Positions 12,581 through 25,234 of a stretch of 64,000 nucleotides of DNA are shown in pieces. The stretch is from Eunapius fragilis (lineage: Eukaryota > Porifera > Demospongiae > Spongillida > Spongillidae). Below the pieces are notes generated by a model. The model saw only the letters and a program-made list of their open reading frames with translations. It ran no database searches and was not told the DNA's origin. The stretch lies in assembly GCA_963681505.1 (NCBI GenBank), contig OY811977.1, positions 5,201,223 to 5,265,222 of the forward strand, read 5' to 3'. Position numbers and translations under genes: made by a program. Each line of letters begins with the position of its first letter. Position 1 is the stretch's first letter.

Positions 12581-14764
12581 TATGTATAGCATTATACATG
12601 GGCCCCTTCTAGGAATCTGTGCTGCTTATCTTTTGTGAGATCTACCACTCTGTTAAAGGGACTTTACTGGACCTCCTTTTGTATATAAGCCCAGCAGGAA
12701 CATTATTCTAGCTTTATCCCAAAAGATAGAGATCAGGGCCCTGGTATAATAAAGGAAGGTAATAAATAGTAAGACCTACATGTAAGTGTTTTTAAACCTC
12801 TCAATGGTACACACTCGATCAGAGCTTCAGCGTATATAGTGATTGGCATGCGATACATGTAGTTGTGAGTATTGTGTATATATGAGTGTGTGTGTGTGCA
12901 AATGGATGCAGGTAATGGAATATGGGACATGAGGCATGGTACATCATGATGTGGCAGGTACTGTGAGACAGGAACAAATAGTCCAGTACATACAACACAT
13001 TAATCCAGTACATACAACCAATGGGGGGAGGAGTTGGGAGGGGGGGGCCTTCCTCTGAAAAAATTGTTGGGGCCTTTGCCCCCATGGCCTCCATGCTCCT
13101 ATACCACTATGTATAGAACACACAATCCAGTTACACGTGAAAAACACATCAGTCAGAATACAAATAGTTGAGAAAGAGGGTTGTATAGTAGGCCAGTGAA
13201 AGCACTGTAACCGAAAGACATAGAAAAAAAGTTCAAATAGACAAAGCTTCTGAGTGAATCCATGTAGCACATAACAATTTACAGGGTGTACAGCAAGGGG
13301 AAAATTAAAGTGGAAAGAGTGTGTATAAGTGTGACGTTAGACGTGTGTATGTGTTGGTTCGTGGTGTGTGTGTGCCAGCCATGCAGATGAAATGAAAAAC
13401 GGTGGGTGTTTAAAATATATGTGCCAGCAGAACGCAAATCCCGACAATTATTAGCAAGGGTTACATGTATTCCAGCCTAGCTGTGCTGCATGTGTCTTTA
13501 ACTCAACCACGCCTCTCCCATAGCCTAGTTGATACACCGTGCACTATATATCATGGCTCTGACGTATAGGTTGTGAGCCTATAAATGGCCACGCAATGAG
13601 TGGCACCCAAAGAGTATGACCGAATCGACAGGGACACATAATGTTGTGCGCGCGTATCGGTACTGGTAATACGTACCGTGTTTTTTGTATGGTGACGGTA
13701 ACTGAATCCCACACATTTCGATCGCTTAACGAATCTTGTCCATTATAAAAGAGAACCACTGACGTTTGTAAGAAGCGGTGGTACTTCAGTTGTACAGGTT
13801 AATACAGTGGCATGGGCACGGGAGGTATTGTATATTCATGTGCTCGGAGTAGCGGGAACCAGGTTGTAGTAGGTTAATGGCGCGGAATGAACGAAAAATG
13901 TGCAATTACTTTGCACAGCTGTATCTCCGTAACGGATCAAGTAAAAATTAACGAACAGGGCACATCGATAGGTACAGGACCCCTCTGCGTATAAACCGAA
14001 TTTGAAGTTAATTGAGACGTCCTGCCGAAAGATATGGCCAGTTTGAACCTCAAGGGGTATCGGACGTTGCAACACTGGCACGAAGCTAATGCAAGACTCC
14101 AAAATCTATTTTACCTTATAGAAATGGTGTAGTATGAAGTGTTAAAAATAGGAAGTCAATGGCGTGTACCGTTACGAAGTTATAGCGATTCAAACGTGAG
14201 TCATTTTTATAACTTTAAAATTATATAGCGAAGGGCCATTTTCGCGGAGACTGTCCCATATGGTGTCAGCGTACCTGCAGTACAAGAGACTGTGTATACG
14301 CTTCCTTTTCTCAGCATCATCGCTATTTTCTTCAGAGCTAGAGGAAAAAACCACACTTAGCTGTGACTTCATTGATTCCTATGGTGCTTTCCCTCGCCGT
14401 TTGTCTTTGGTTAAGGCTTGATAGAATTGAATTCAGTAGTAATTCTCACGAACTCACTCGCAACAACGGTCTTAAAACCTTCCAACTCCTGTGCGTGTTC
14501 TTGCGGTGCTGTCACTTGATCAGGAGTGTGAAACATTTGCCCAGGCAACCACGTTTCGTTCCCCGGAGTTCCAATCGGCGATGTTGTGGTTGCACAATGC
14601 AGACGGCTGCTTCGAGGCCCTGATCCATAAAATGATTCTGTTGAAGCATGCTGCGACCAGCTGTCTGGTGGTGGAGCTGTTAGACCATTCGAAAAGTGGT
14701 CTGATAGAACAATTCTGCCGCTGCGAGGTGTGCTATTACTAGACATCACTGCACAGCAGTTCAC

Positions 14765-15599
14765 AATGAAAAATGTGCACGTATCCGATTTTGCGCATGC
14801 GTGATTTAATTATTATTTTATTTTTGTAAGTTTGGAGTCGAGGATTTGTACTCACTGTGTCTAAAGCAACATTCTATAGACATTTGGTTCCTGAGGTGTG
14901 TTCAAGGACAGGAAGTGTTTGACTGCGAGTCAACATAAATCAACTGATGAAACAGCTGTAGAAGAGATGGATTTTGACATACAAGCCACTGATGATTCAG
15001 CTTGTACAGTCCATATACACCCCGTGGATAACAATGCATTTTCCACAGTGTGAGATTGTAACTCAGCCTATGATAGCACTTGCAGCTTGCTGGCATTGTT
15101 TACCGGCAACAACAGAAAATAGGAGATGGCTCTGACGGTGTTTGCAGCAAACATAAATACAGCTAGTTATTGGTCAGCATATCTGAACAATGCAAGTAAT
15201 TAATCATCCATGAATGTTACAATTTGTCCAATTAAGTTGTTCTACATTCGTAAACCATCCTGAAAGGCCGATATTGAGTGTCCTGGTTCTCACTTAATGC
15301 TGCTTTGGTGAGTATAGAAGTATTTCATAGGTGAATGGAATAGACACTACATTTCTGGTCATCTATGTATAACTGACTCATCTGTGCAATATACATGTAT
15401 CAGGTAATGAAATGGGCTTCAAGTACGTATGCAGTTCTACCGTCTTAAGCCTTCTTGTTCCATAATGAAAATTAGCTGCATCTCATTTTGAAGCATCCGA
15501 CCAGAAGTACTTAACAAAATATAAAAAATACGAAGGAATAAATAACATATATTCAAGCACATGCCCAAACATAAAAGCACATACAAATTCTATCAGTTG
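14765..15599. other. No gene seen
   Basis: Short frames only, with no motif, repeat partner or splice-consistent exon recognised. Confidence 0.4.
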
Positions 15600-16042
15600 T
15601 GGGTAGTCCAGCCCCATCATCCATGTGAACTGCACTCCTCCATTTCACTCTGCATCCTCTTATGCACAGATTTGTGCTCTTAGTATACCAAACGCCAACG
15701 TCGCCCTTTCCCATCCAGCCACTTCACTTAGTGGTTTTTCCCCACTTCAATGGTATATTTATTGCTAAAAGCTTCATGTTAGAGTTAGCTTCACAAGCAG
15801 GGACACCATCAATTGAGGAGACAAAAGGGGCCGGAGAAAGATGCATGTCTAGCCTCAACAGCATCCAGGTAACCCAGCTGATAGGAGAACAGAATCAACA
15901 GTGCGACTGTACTGTATGACTGGGCATCAGTGTCCATGACACGAATATCAAGTAATGCCTCAGTCTGGGCAGCCCACAAACCTTTCACACCAAGATCTGC
16001 TACCAAAGCAGAAAGACCTCTCGCAGGATCAGCATCTCTCAC
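15600..16042 (-). pseudogene. Retroelement C-terminal domain fragment, frameshifted
   Basis: Read on the minus strand, blocks occur in order but in different frames: ADLGVKGLWAAQTEALLDIRV then MDTDAQSY, YLDAVEARHASF, PFVSSIDGVPACEAN, LKWGKTTK, and near 15.6 kb LCIRGCRVKWRSAVHMDDGAG. From memory this order is typical of the conserved segment after the reverse transcriptase in a group of invertebrate retroelement polyproteins. At least two frame changes mean it is inactive. No reverse transcriptase motif lies alongside, so it is a truncated relic. Confidence 0.5.
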
Positions 16043-16228
16043 TATTTATTATATAATTCATAAAACTAGTGTATTAAAATCATATCATGACATGTAATTG
16101 GTTAATGGATTTGAGGGAAGGGCATTAACTAATACTTCCATAAATTCTCCTCCTGAAGACTGATTTTGCTCTTCATGTACATGATCATTTATAGATGTCG
16201 CTCAAACCATACTCGTTACTCTCATTGT

Positions 16229-16518
16229 ACAAGTAGATTTAAAAAATTCTCTTTGAGAAATAGAGTGGGATGTATGATTGGCATTGGTAGTGTAAAAAGC
16301 AATGAAACAAGACACATTATGGATTGGTACCAGAATACAACAAGACTACATTTAGCCAAGAACCATGCACTTTGAATTTCAGTTTGCTAAATCTAGGACT
16401 GTCTTGTTGTATTCTGGTACCAATCCATAATGTGTCTTGTTTCATTGCTTTTTACACCACCAATGCCAATCCTACATTCCATTCTATTTCTCAAAGAGAA
16501 CTCTTTTTATCTGCTTGT
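16229..16518. repeat. Palindromic MITE (ACAAGTAA family)
   Basis: About 290 bp that is almost one inverted repeat. The arms begin acaagtag and end ctgcttgt, both contain gtgtaaaaagcaatgaaac, and they meet near 16370. Family signature: tip ACAAGTAATAAAAACATTCT and inner GGTGTAAAAAGCAA. Confidence 0.8.
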
Positions 16519-16587
16519 TTCCTTGCTTTTTTCCCTGGCTTTAGATGGAGGTGTTAACTAAACCATTATATTCCACTACCAAGCAGC

Positions 16588-16740
16588 ATGTCACCTACAT
16601 TGTCAGAGAAGCCAGCCAAAGCTGAAGCATTGTTGTCAACAGCTACGGGTGTTGATGTAACATCTGGAGCAAACATCAGCATGCTGAGGCAATCCCTAGC
16701 CTGCATGATGTGTGATGCACAGAACAGGACTCAAAACCAG
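16588..16740 (+). CDS. Possible isolated exon, product unknown
   Basis: An open stretch of about 51 codons beginning MSPTLSEKPAKAEALL ends at a good donor (accag followed by gttagt at 16741). Composition is Ala/Ser/Thr-rich with a CMMC pair. No homologous family is recognised and no partner exon was found. It may be a real exon of an unseen gene or chance. Confidence 0.22.
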
Positions 16741-18230
16741 GTTAGTACTGGTATTCCACATCCCGCTATATAAAAACGTTCACCATTCATCATGAGCGCT
16801 CCTCGTATTGTGGGGTATTATATTGAGGGGTGTTCAAACACAGTCCTAGCGTGGGAAACGGTCTGCTTCATGCATACATGTAAATGAAATATAGCTGGAT
16901 CAAAACGTGTAAAGAAACAATGGAGTCAGTATGCCAAAAATCTAATTGGGATGATCCACTTTCAAACTCATAACAGTTCTGACATACAATGTCTGCTGTT
17001 ATGTTAGCCAAGGGAATAGGTCCCCCATGTAAATCTGCTTGATCAGAAGTACATGTATTATCTGCTCAAGTAAGGGGTGTCATGAGTCTCTCTACACTCA
17101 CTCATTATTGCCTACTTTTGGCCATGTACATACACAAGGCAGTCATTCACCCACATGTATTGACAACTGTGCAAATGCTTTGAGCTCATTATAAAACCCA
17201 GGCAACAATGGAGTCAGTATGTCAAATTTTATTTTACCTCACGAGTACACTGGTCATTAAATAAAATCTGAATGCCAAACAGTGCACATACACAGAATAT
17301 AGCACACATGAATATGGGTTGTATTGTAGCCTTGTTTGACATCACATTGCACTATGACATATCTTATTCAGCACATACATACTGACCAGAAAGACATGTC
17401 AGCAATGTGTATACCCTCCACACCCTCCCCACCAGTGACAATCATTGTTCACATTGTAATAGTAGCATTACATTTTGTTTTCAGCTACACCAACCAACCT
17501 ATAACATTTATAGTTGATGTGACAAAAACAAAATGATTATTATTTCTCCAAAATAGATACATGACTGTTGTCCAACATCATCTATCATCCTGTATGTCAT
17601 CTATTGTTATTGGAAACGCTGTATTGGGAAGGTCTCTACTTTCACCCTTACTTCTATTCTTGTGTATGATGTTTCATATAAGTATGGCTCTGAGCTCTTC
17701 ATATCAATTCCATTGCAATCTGAAATGTCAATAGTGCATTATTGAAGTACAGATTTTTCTCTCCATACATGCAGTGCTAAGCCAAGCAATTTATTTGCAC
17801 TTATTTTGCACACTGCTGCATGCTCTGATCTAGTGCATACTTTGTCGGCCAACCATTCATGCGCTTCTTTAAATTACCTTTTCTTGGTAAGTTTTTATTG
17901 CTATTTAGTGCCCTGTCAAGCAGCATGCAATACACCTGCCTTGTATCATCTCTTGGTTCAAAGAGACAAAACCTGAGTAAACATTACATCCAGTTAAATT
18001 ACACATCAGAGTGCTCAGTAATTTACTCACTTATTTCACCACAGTACTTGCTATAGTATACAGTATTACATGCATGGACTCACCGTTTAATCTTTGACTT
18101 CTTATTGTTCAGCACTTGGGAGGCAGTGTTTAGATCAGACCATGCTGAATATTTAGCCCTTTTAACTGCTCTTCTTGCTTCAGCATGAACAAGATAGCGT
18201 GTGTTGCCAATTGAAATGACGATTCCTTGT
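16741..18230. other. No gene seen
   Basis: AT-rich DNA with only short frames. A few 20-40 bp phrases, such as caatggagtcagtatg, occur twice, at about 16919 and 17209. Confidence 0.4.
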
Positions 18231-18234
18231 GATC

Positions 18235-18820
18235 GTTACCTTGGCTACCAGGGTGGGACAAGTATGCTCCTCCTAATTCGCCCGTGTTAGTCCGTGCATG
18301 CACCATAGCGACGAGAGTGTTAGTCCGTGCATGCGTGCATAAGGACTTGCCAAAAGAGGGTAGTACTAGGGTCCTATCCTTGAACTGAATTGGGGGCCCT
18401 CCCTCGTGGCATGGACGAATTGGACGCCATGCTGCTCCATGGCTGAGTGAGTGAATGAAGTCTAAGAATAAGAATGAGATGCCATTATCACATAACAGAA
18501 ATAAATATTATATTTTGATTGATCTCTGTTTAAGTACTATATCTGTTTTGTTGATGTTTCCTTGGCTATACCAGGGTGGGACGAGTATGCTCCTCCTGTT
18601 AATCTAATTCGCCCATAGCACGAGAGTGTTAGTCCGTGCATGCACCATAGCGACGAGAGTCTTAGACTGTGCATGCACCATAGCGACGAGAGTGTTAGTC
18701 CGTGCATAGTGCGTGCGTGCATATGGACTTGCCAAAGAAAGTAACCAAGAGGGGAGTACTAGGGTCCTATCCTTAAACTGAATTGGGGGCCCTTCCCTCG
18801 TGGAATGGACGAATTGGATT
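18235..18820. repeat. Direct duplication with an internal short tandem repeat
   Basis: Two copies (about 18235-18430 and 18560-18820) share the phrase from ccagggtgggac through cctatccttaaactgaattg. Inside, gttagtccgtgcatgcacc with atagcgacgagagt recurs two to three times. The second copy is longer because it has one more internal unit. Confidence 0.7.
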
Positions 18821-19083
18821 ATACACATGTGTAGAGGAGCGTCCCATACCCAAAGGTACGAGGATCCAGTTCCATTCCAATTTTTACGATGATGAAAATT
18901 GGACAAATTGAAATGAGGCAGCATGCGTTAAAATTTAAGTATGCAATTATCGAATTATTTCACACAATAGGAAATTGAACGCGCGACGGAAAAATCAATG
19001 ATGCACGATGCCAAAATTGAGAAAATTGCATAAAATTAAAATTTTCAATTATAACAAGAGTGCCATTAATAGAGAAATCGAAA

Positions 19084-19452
19084 TGGCGGAAAGGCACACA
19101 GACCCTAGCAGCTCTGACTGTGGTGTCTATGCTATTGCATTTGCTACTAGTCTTTGTTTCTGCGAGGATATAAGATCCATACATTATTGTGTTAGCAAAA
19201 TGGGACTCATCTAGTTAGTTGTCTTAAAAACGTCAAATGGCTCCCTTCCCAAGTATTCAAAGGAACTCAACCCCTTCTCATTCAATTGTAGCACAGTAAC
19301 TAACCCCAGTCTCTTGTAGCCGTCGAATGCCACCAGCTGGAAGAATGATCCAGTGCTCTCACTGCAAAGAGCTGTTTCACAAGAAGTGTGAACGGGTCAC
19401 AAGAAATGAACAGAACTCCTCGTGGCAGTGCAGGCTGTGTGCAAAGAAATGA
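19084..19452 (+). pseudogene. Ulp1-type protease C-terminus plus PHD finger remnant
   Basis: The 5' part (19084-19213) reads SSSDCGVYAIAFATSLCF. The SDCGVxA pattern carries the catalytic Cys of C48/Ulp1 cysteine proteases; a stop soon follows and the continuing sequence (THLVSCLKNVKWLPSQV) is in another frame. A second piece, 19320-19452, starts after an acceptor (ctcttgtag) and reads CSHCKELFHKKC then WQCRLCAKK and stop, a Cys4-His-Cys pattern fitting the second half of a PHD finger. Ulp1 modules occur in several animal DNA-transposon superfamilies, so this is read as transposon debris and not a host SUMO protease. A PHD copy recurs at 51231-51332. Confidence 0.55.
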
Positions 19453-20740
19453 ACAGTGTGACTACATGTAGTGGCATGATTCTTTTTGCGTATGACTATG
19501 GCACTGTGACTTCTGTATGAGGAATTAATCGATAGTCCGTCAAACTAGAAAATAAGAACTGTTTCGTAGCTGTAGGCTAAGTATCTGAATGCGCGTATTA
19601 CAATAATCCTCTGAGTCTCACGACACACGCGTACTTACAGTACTATAGAGCTCTTTCATCATAGCATTCATCTTCTAATTAGTCCGCCATATTGGTGCAA
19701 AATGTACAGGTGAGTATGGGCCCCCCCCGGTCCGTGTAAGAAACCGCCACTCAATATTTCAATTGTTCAATTTATTGGAATTTGCAACTTTGACGCACTA
19801 ATTGCCGATTTTTGATGATATTTGTAATTTTCACTACGGGAATAATTGATCTAGCGAGGTTTTTTCAAATTTTCAAAATTTCAATTAAAAATTGAAAAAT
19901 TGAAATTTTGAAAAATGCTTCGTGCGGGCATTGTTTAATTCTCCAATTTATTCCCTCTCACGATCACAGACCCTGTGGAATGGAACCGACGCGTTGACAC
20001 CGGACACTCCCCTCCGGGAACGAGGGCATATTACAAGCTTAAGTGCCATGATTATGCGTGCGTAGTAGTATAGCAGCTGCCGCCACACCCACTGTGCAAA
20101 AAATAGGATATACGCTATTGTATATTTTGCGTATATTTCGAGTATACGCATGAATATACGCGTGCGTATACGCGAAATATCCCACTGGTATATTTTGCGT
20201 ATAGAACCAATTTCGCACTGCGTATATTTCGAGTATCCTCAAATGTATCACGTGCGCTTATGGAGGATTCTCTAATTAATGTCTCCGGATACTACACTGT
20301 ACCTACGTTGACCGTATACTGTATTGGGTACACAACCAAATCCCTACTAACTGTAACAGATCTGTAAGGCATATCATTCTGTAACAGATGCGTTGTACAT
20401 TCGTTCTACATATTATTGTCCTGCTACAGTTAGATATAACATAATGTTACATTATGTTAAATGTTGTTACTGAATGTAAGGAAAATGTGATACAGTTTCT
20501 TCTAACAATCAGTTACATCTTATTCCAAAAATCTGTTACGTATTGATGCCATATCTGTTACACCCAATTACGATATTTCTGTGATAATAATACGCTCAAC
20601 GGGATACGATAAATAATAGTTCATAGGGTTTGCGTCTTCTCGACGGCAAGGTGGCGTAGTCTAGTAATATTGTTCTTGCGCTTTGCTACAACACAAAGAA
20701 GCAGGTAATATACAACTGAAGGACTATAGAGAAGGCAATA

Positions 20741-20832
20741 TACACCGCTGAGAAGGCAGTACACACCACTGACAAGACAATACACACCGCTGAGAAGGCA
20801 GTACACACCGCTGAGAAGGCAGTACACACGGT
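20741..20832. repeat. 21-bp minisatellite
   Basis: Four to five tandem copies of gctgagaaggcagtacacacc with small variants. Confidence 0.85.
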
Positions 20833-20835
20833 AAG

Positions 20836-21610
20836 TCCTCAGGACATGTTTTTTTGGCATGGGTGCAGTAATTAGAATATCTCACGGGTGGTTTGAGGTA
20901 ATGTGGCGCCTCTGTTACAGGATGACCAGGATGGTTACCTAAGAGCGCATGGTACTTTAAGAAATCTTCACAATACACGGCAAGTCCTCTGGACATATTT
21001 TTGCATGGTGTGCACTAATTAGAATATCTCACAGGTGGTTTGAGGTCATGTGTTGCCTCTGTTACAGGTACAGGATGACCAGGATGGTTACCTAAGAGTG
21101 CTTGGTGCTTCAGAAATCACATGGTGAGTCCTCTGACATGTTGAATGTCTCACAGGTGGTTTGAGGTCATGTGTTGCTTCTGTTACAGGATGACCAGGAT
21201 GGTTACCTAAAGGGCTTGGTGCTTCAGAAATTTTGACAATACATGGTGAGTCCTCTGGACAGGTTGAATATCTCACAAGTGGTTTGAAGTCATGTTTCAG
21301 GATGACCAGGATGGTTACCTAAGCGCGCTTGGTGCTTCAGAAATCACATAGTGAGTCCTCTGGACATGTTGAATATCTCACAGCTGGTTTGAGGCCATGT
21401 GCTACTTCTGTTACAGGATGACCAGGATGGTTACCTAAGAGTGCTGTAGTGCTTCAGAAATCTTGACGATACACAGTGAGTCCTTTGAACATGATTTTTA
21501 GCATGGTGTGCACTAATTAGAATATCACAAGTGGTTTGAGGTCATGTGTTGCCTCTTAGGATGGCGCTTGGTGCTTCAGAAATCTTGACAGTGGGTACAT
21601 GGTGACTATT
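20836..21610. repeat. Tandem array of exon-like units of about 115 bp
   Basis: About six units, each with tctgttacag, then gatgaccaggatggttacc and ggtgcttcagaaat, then gtgagtcctct. Each thus looks like an acceptor, a 49-58 nt coding-like core (DDQDGYLRVLGASEI) and a donor. Core lengths vary, and some units have indels or lose part of the core. Confidence 0.7.
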
Positions 21611-22545
21611 TTGAGTTTGTTCAGCTTATGATCAGGTGAATTTAAACACATGAAATTGTAAAGATGTGATGTAGTTTATATTGTATTGTGAATATCTGTA
21701 ATGTGAATATGACTTGTATGTTCGTTTTATAATACAGTGTCAATATGCAGTGTGATGGCAGTATTCAAGCGCTTAACTGGTGATGGATACTGTTGTACTA
21801 GGCTTCTACTCAATGCACATATTGGTCTGGAACCTTTCAAAAAATTTCTTCATCATATCGTCGTCCAATGTCCGAAGACCAGTGAACATTCTTCACGAAT
21901 ACACAACACTTGTCAATTTCAAGAGACAGCTGGACTATTGAAAGTGAAGATGTTTCATCCAACAAACTTGTTTTTAGGCATGACAGACAGAACACTATGT
22001 ACTGTTTTAACATCTATTGTGTATAAAATGCAATATACAATCAGCTGCCTTATAAGGAAAAAAAAAATTTGTTACATCCTGAAAGAATCCATGGTACAGA
22101 TATGATACATATCTGTTACTTATATTTTCATCTTTGTGTTACATTTTGTTGGTACATTCTTCTACATATTCCTGCCGTACGTACACGTACCAGATTGTAT
22201 TTACAGATATGACAGACATATATGGTAACATGTATGTATCATAAATGTAACATGTCTGGTACATAATTTCGAAATTGTCTGTGTACGCCACCCGATTATG
22301 TTCGTTGTATACTGGCTTGATTAGTATTAAAATTATTATCAATATTAAATAAAGCAATACAATCAATAGACAACGTTCAAGCTCTCCAGCCATCCAGGAA
22401 GGAGATACTCCAGTAGTGGCCCTCCAACCCGCCGTTGCCACGAGTTGCTCAGAAATCCATTGCAACCTCTTCTAACGAAACGCGCGGCAGTAGTTGAGCG
22501 TAGGCTTCAAACTGCTTCCCTGTACTGTCACCATAGTCCATATAG

Positions 22546-23110
22546 CTACAGCAAAATAGAGCATCCATACGATACAAATGCAAACAGAGGCCTACACTGA
22601 CGGCGGGATTGCTTGACAAGCTCAGCTGAATCTGAAGTTTCCTTGTCTAGCTGCAGGGAATATACAGGGTTAAAACAAACGAAGCCATTACCTTATACTC
22701 CAAAGCAATCCGCTACTTCTCTATCTCCGCTCTTCGTATAATTTGTCAATTCTGACAACAGACACTGATAAACAGCAAGTGTGAATGAAAACGCAATCTC
22801 TTACCCGCTCTGCCTTTGCTAGTTTTTATGACGTCTCTAAATTTGATCGAGAAAAAAAAGGTGATGATCACTGCTTACGCTTCGAGACTTCAGCTGGATT
22901 CTCCTCAGTAGGAAAAAAAAAGCCGATATAACGTTACTGTACCTGTACAGAAAGTGATGTCCTTTTCCCTCGAGTTGGTCTTACAGCATCGCTTTGAGAC
23001 AGTTTTGGATCTGTAGTTTCGCAACCTCCTGCAGTAGTGTAACGGACCGTGCAAACAGCATCGCCATGCTGCCTAGGACCTAGGATTTGGCGCGGTCTTC
23101 TTCGTCATCA
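22546..23110 (-). pseudogene. Multi-exon gene fragment inside the CACTA-like element
   Basis: Several minus-strand segments have matching splice signals. One near 23090-22950 reads HGDAVCTVRYTTAGGCETTD. A mini-exon after ttcctactgag ends at gtaagc (about 22900). Another after caaatttag ends at gtaagag. One after ctgttgtcag ends at gtaatgg and reads RIALEYK after two stops. The last, 22650-22546 (acceptor ccctgcag), reads LDKETSDSAELVKQSRRQC to a stop. Joins are plausible, but two in-frame stops in the penultimate piece suggest a dead or captured gene. No domain was recognised. Confidence 0.35.
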
Positions 23111-23459
23111 TCGTACTAGTATCGATATACATGTAGGTTCTGCTGTGACGACATGACTTCATCGTTTCTCGGGGACCTGTTAGAGGAGAGACTTGGGAAT
23201 TAGCCACTAGTCCCTCAATTTACTTGAAGACCCACCTAAGATATTTCTTCTGGATGATAGGAACGTACGGTTATAGTTGCAGTAGATTTCCCGACGATGA
23301 CGCCATATATGCATGCGGCTTTGAAAAGTCTACGCATGCGCGTTACATTCATTTGACAAGAAGCCTCGTACACACTGTATTTGTTCTGCTCAGAGTGGGG
23401 TTTCAAAAGCAACTTAGAAATGACTTATTTGATGTACACAAGACTGTATTACAATACCT

Positions 23460-24185
23460 GGTCTGGCCACTAACATGATTCTATTTGATGCACACCTACG
23501 AACATGACTCTATTAGATGCACACCAGGGACTGCCACTTTATTTGATGCAAATAAGCAAACCCAAGTCTGGCCGCTATCCTGATTCTATTTGAAGCCCAC
23601 CAGGTCTGGTCGCTACCAAGATTCTATTAGATGCACACCAGGGATTGGCCACTACTAGAATTTAATGATTCAATTTGATGCAAACTGGGTCAGTTTGCTA
23701 ACATGATTCTATTTGATGCACACCAGGGTCTGATCGATATCACAAACCTACCAGATGTACAACAGCGACTGGCCACTAGCGTGTCTTTACTTGATGCAGA
23801 CGAGTTAATATGATTCCATTTGATACACACCAGGTCTGGCTGCTAACATGATTCTATATGATGCACACCAGGGACTGCTGCTCGCATTACTTGATATGCT
23901 AGTACATGGCAATTCCTAATGTGAGGGTCATGGTAGCAGTGTGCATCAGACAGAATCATATTAGCGGCCAGACCTGGTGTGCATCAAATAAAGCTATTGG
24001 CCATTCTCTGGTGTGCAGCTGATAGGATTGTGGTATCAACCAGATCCTAGTGAGCATCAAATAGAAACATGGTAGCGACCAGACCAATGTGCATCAAATA
24101 GAATCAGGATACCCTGATTTCATAAAAAAGATTCAATCTGATGCACACCAGGTCTGGCCGCTATCCTGATTCCATTTGATCACAT
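23460..24185. repeat. Minisatellite with internal inversion
   Basis: Units of roughly 40-55 bp built on gattctatttgatgcacacc and aggtctggccgctaacat. Orientation is forward from about 23460 to 23880, reversed from about 23930 to 24115 (gtgcatcaaatagaatca), then forward again to 24185. Confidence 0.75.
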
Positions 24186-25234
24186 GACCGTATTAGACAT
24201 AGAAAAAGTGTACTGCGTCATTGCTATATAGTAATATATGGCCACACCCCTTTGTAAGACTTCTATGTATGTACATTAACATGACATGTACATGTATGGA
24301 AACGTTCGGTTACACCCAGCTAGTCTCACAAGTGGAGATAGAATAGTACACAACATGTACATGTAAAGATGTAACAATACAACAAATGTAAGTTCACATC
24401 AGATCTTTCAGTTTCATTCAATTGATGTAAGGCTTGATCCTATCAGGGTAAAAATATATCATTTAAAGATATCACACCATGCAAACATACCATACATACA
24501 ATTTGGATGAAGACTATTGAGAAGGATAGATTCTTAGTGCACTCAGCTACTAAATGGCAGTAATACTGGTGCCACCTACAGACAATTGTAAACATATGTG
24601 GATGCACATGCACATACTGGTATAAAATGCAGACACGTGCATACACACATCTTGACAGAATTGTGCTTTCTTCTCCTAGTGACATGCAGACACAGATACA
24701 CACACATGCGTACCCTATGTATGTAGCTGCACACATGCCAATATCCTCCCAAAAGGTCCTTCAATACAACCACTACATGTAAGAATGTTCACAGAACAAT
24801 GAAAGCCCTACACAGCTAGGCACCAAAACATATTGCTGCCTGGGTCTATTTGGCACTGACTAAACATCACACAGTGAACTATAAAAACTTCAGACACCAA
24901 AGCAATCAAACTTCAGTGCTAACAGCCCACAGTTAGTCCACCAACCCTCCCCTTTGGCAGGAGTGCCCCAGTTATCAAGACTGTGGCTACATGCATCATG
25001 GTAGCCTCATCATGGGGTGTGGCAAAGCAGCCATCCCACCAACTGTATGAGTGTATTACCCCTTGGCAACTTCTTCAAGTATGTGTATGTGTGTGTATGT
25101 GTGTATGTGTGTATGTGTGTGCACATGTGTGTGCATGCAAGGTGAGTGTTAAGATCATGTGATGTGGTTTAGTAGACATTATTAGGTGATTAGGGTAAGT
25201 AGGAATGCTAACATTAAATACCAAACCATCTTCA

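Larger units (their letters stand above)
7692..14262. mobile_element. 6.6-kb foldback element with arms of about 2.2 kb
   Basis: The sequence from 7692 (CATATGGGACAGTCTCCGCG) reappears reverse-complemented up to 14262. The match continues inward, with small indels, to about 9965 on the left and 11968 on the right. The arms include matching (CA)n/(TG)n blocks at about 9443-9497 and 12494-12580. No transposase frame is seen. The outer ends are CATATG on both sides, so an ATAT target duplication and a longer TIR cannot be told apart. Confidence 0.75.
6970..14764 (-). pseudogene. Decayed multi-exon transposon-type ORF split by a foldback element
   Basis: Minus-strand pieces line up as exons: an N-terminal Ser/Thr/Pro-rich frame (14764-14411); 14337-14275 (acceptor cctctag, donor gtacgc); 7648-7587 (acceptor atttacag, donor gtaagc), which joins in frame to read KFGLFITRFQAIFIGDGMK; about 7560-7434 (AFERIAKELQRAFIVNEIVF); 7401-7333 (basic RLRAIRSRKQR, donor gtaagt); and 7282 down to about 6970 (LWERRSKQV, MSDEEDREGEK, then after a frameshift ERLDSFLDELD). 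The MSDEED-type C-terminal block resembles, from memory, uncharacterised ORFs repeated in marine invertebrate genomes and probably borne by transposons. At least one frameshift and a phase break between the second and third exons suggest it is dead. The 6.6-kb foldback lies entirely in the intron between 14275 and 7648. Function unknown. Confidence 0.45.

Noticed and set aside
20741..21610. CRISPR-like regularly repeated units
   Set aside because: Units are tandem and diverged, with no unique spacers, in eukaryotic DNA with introns.
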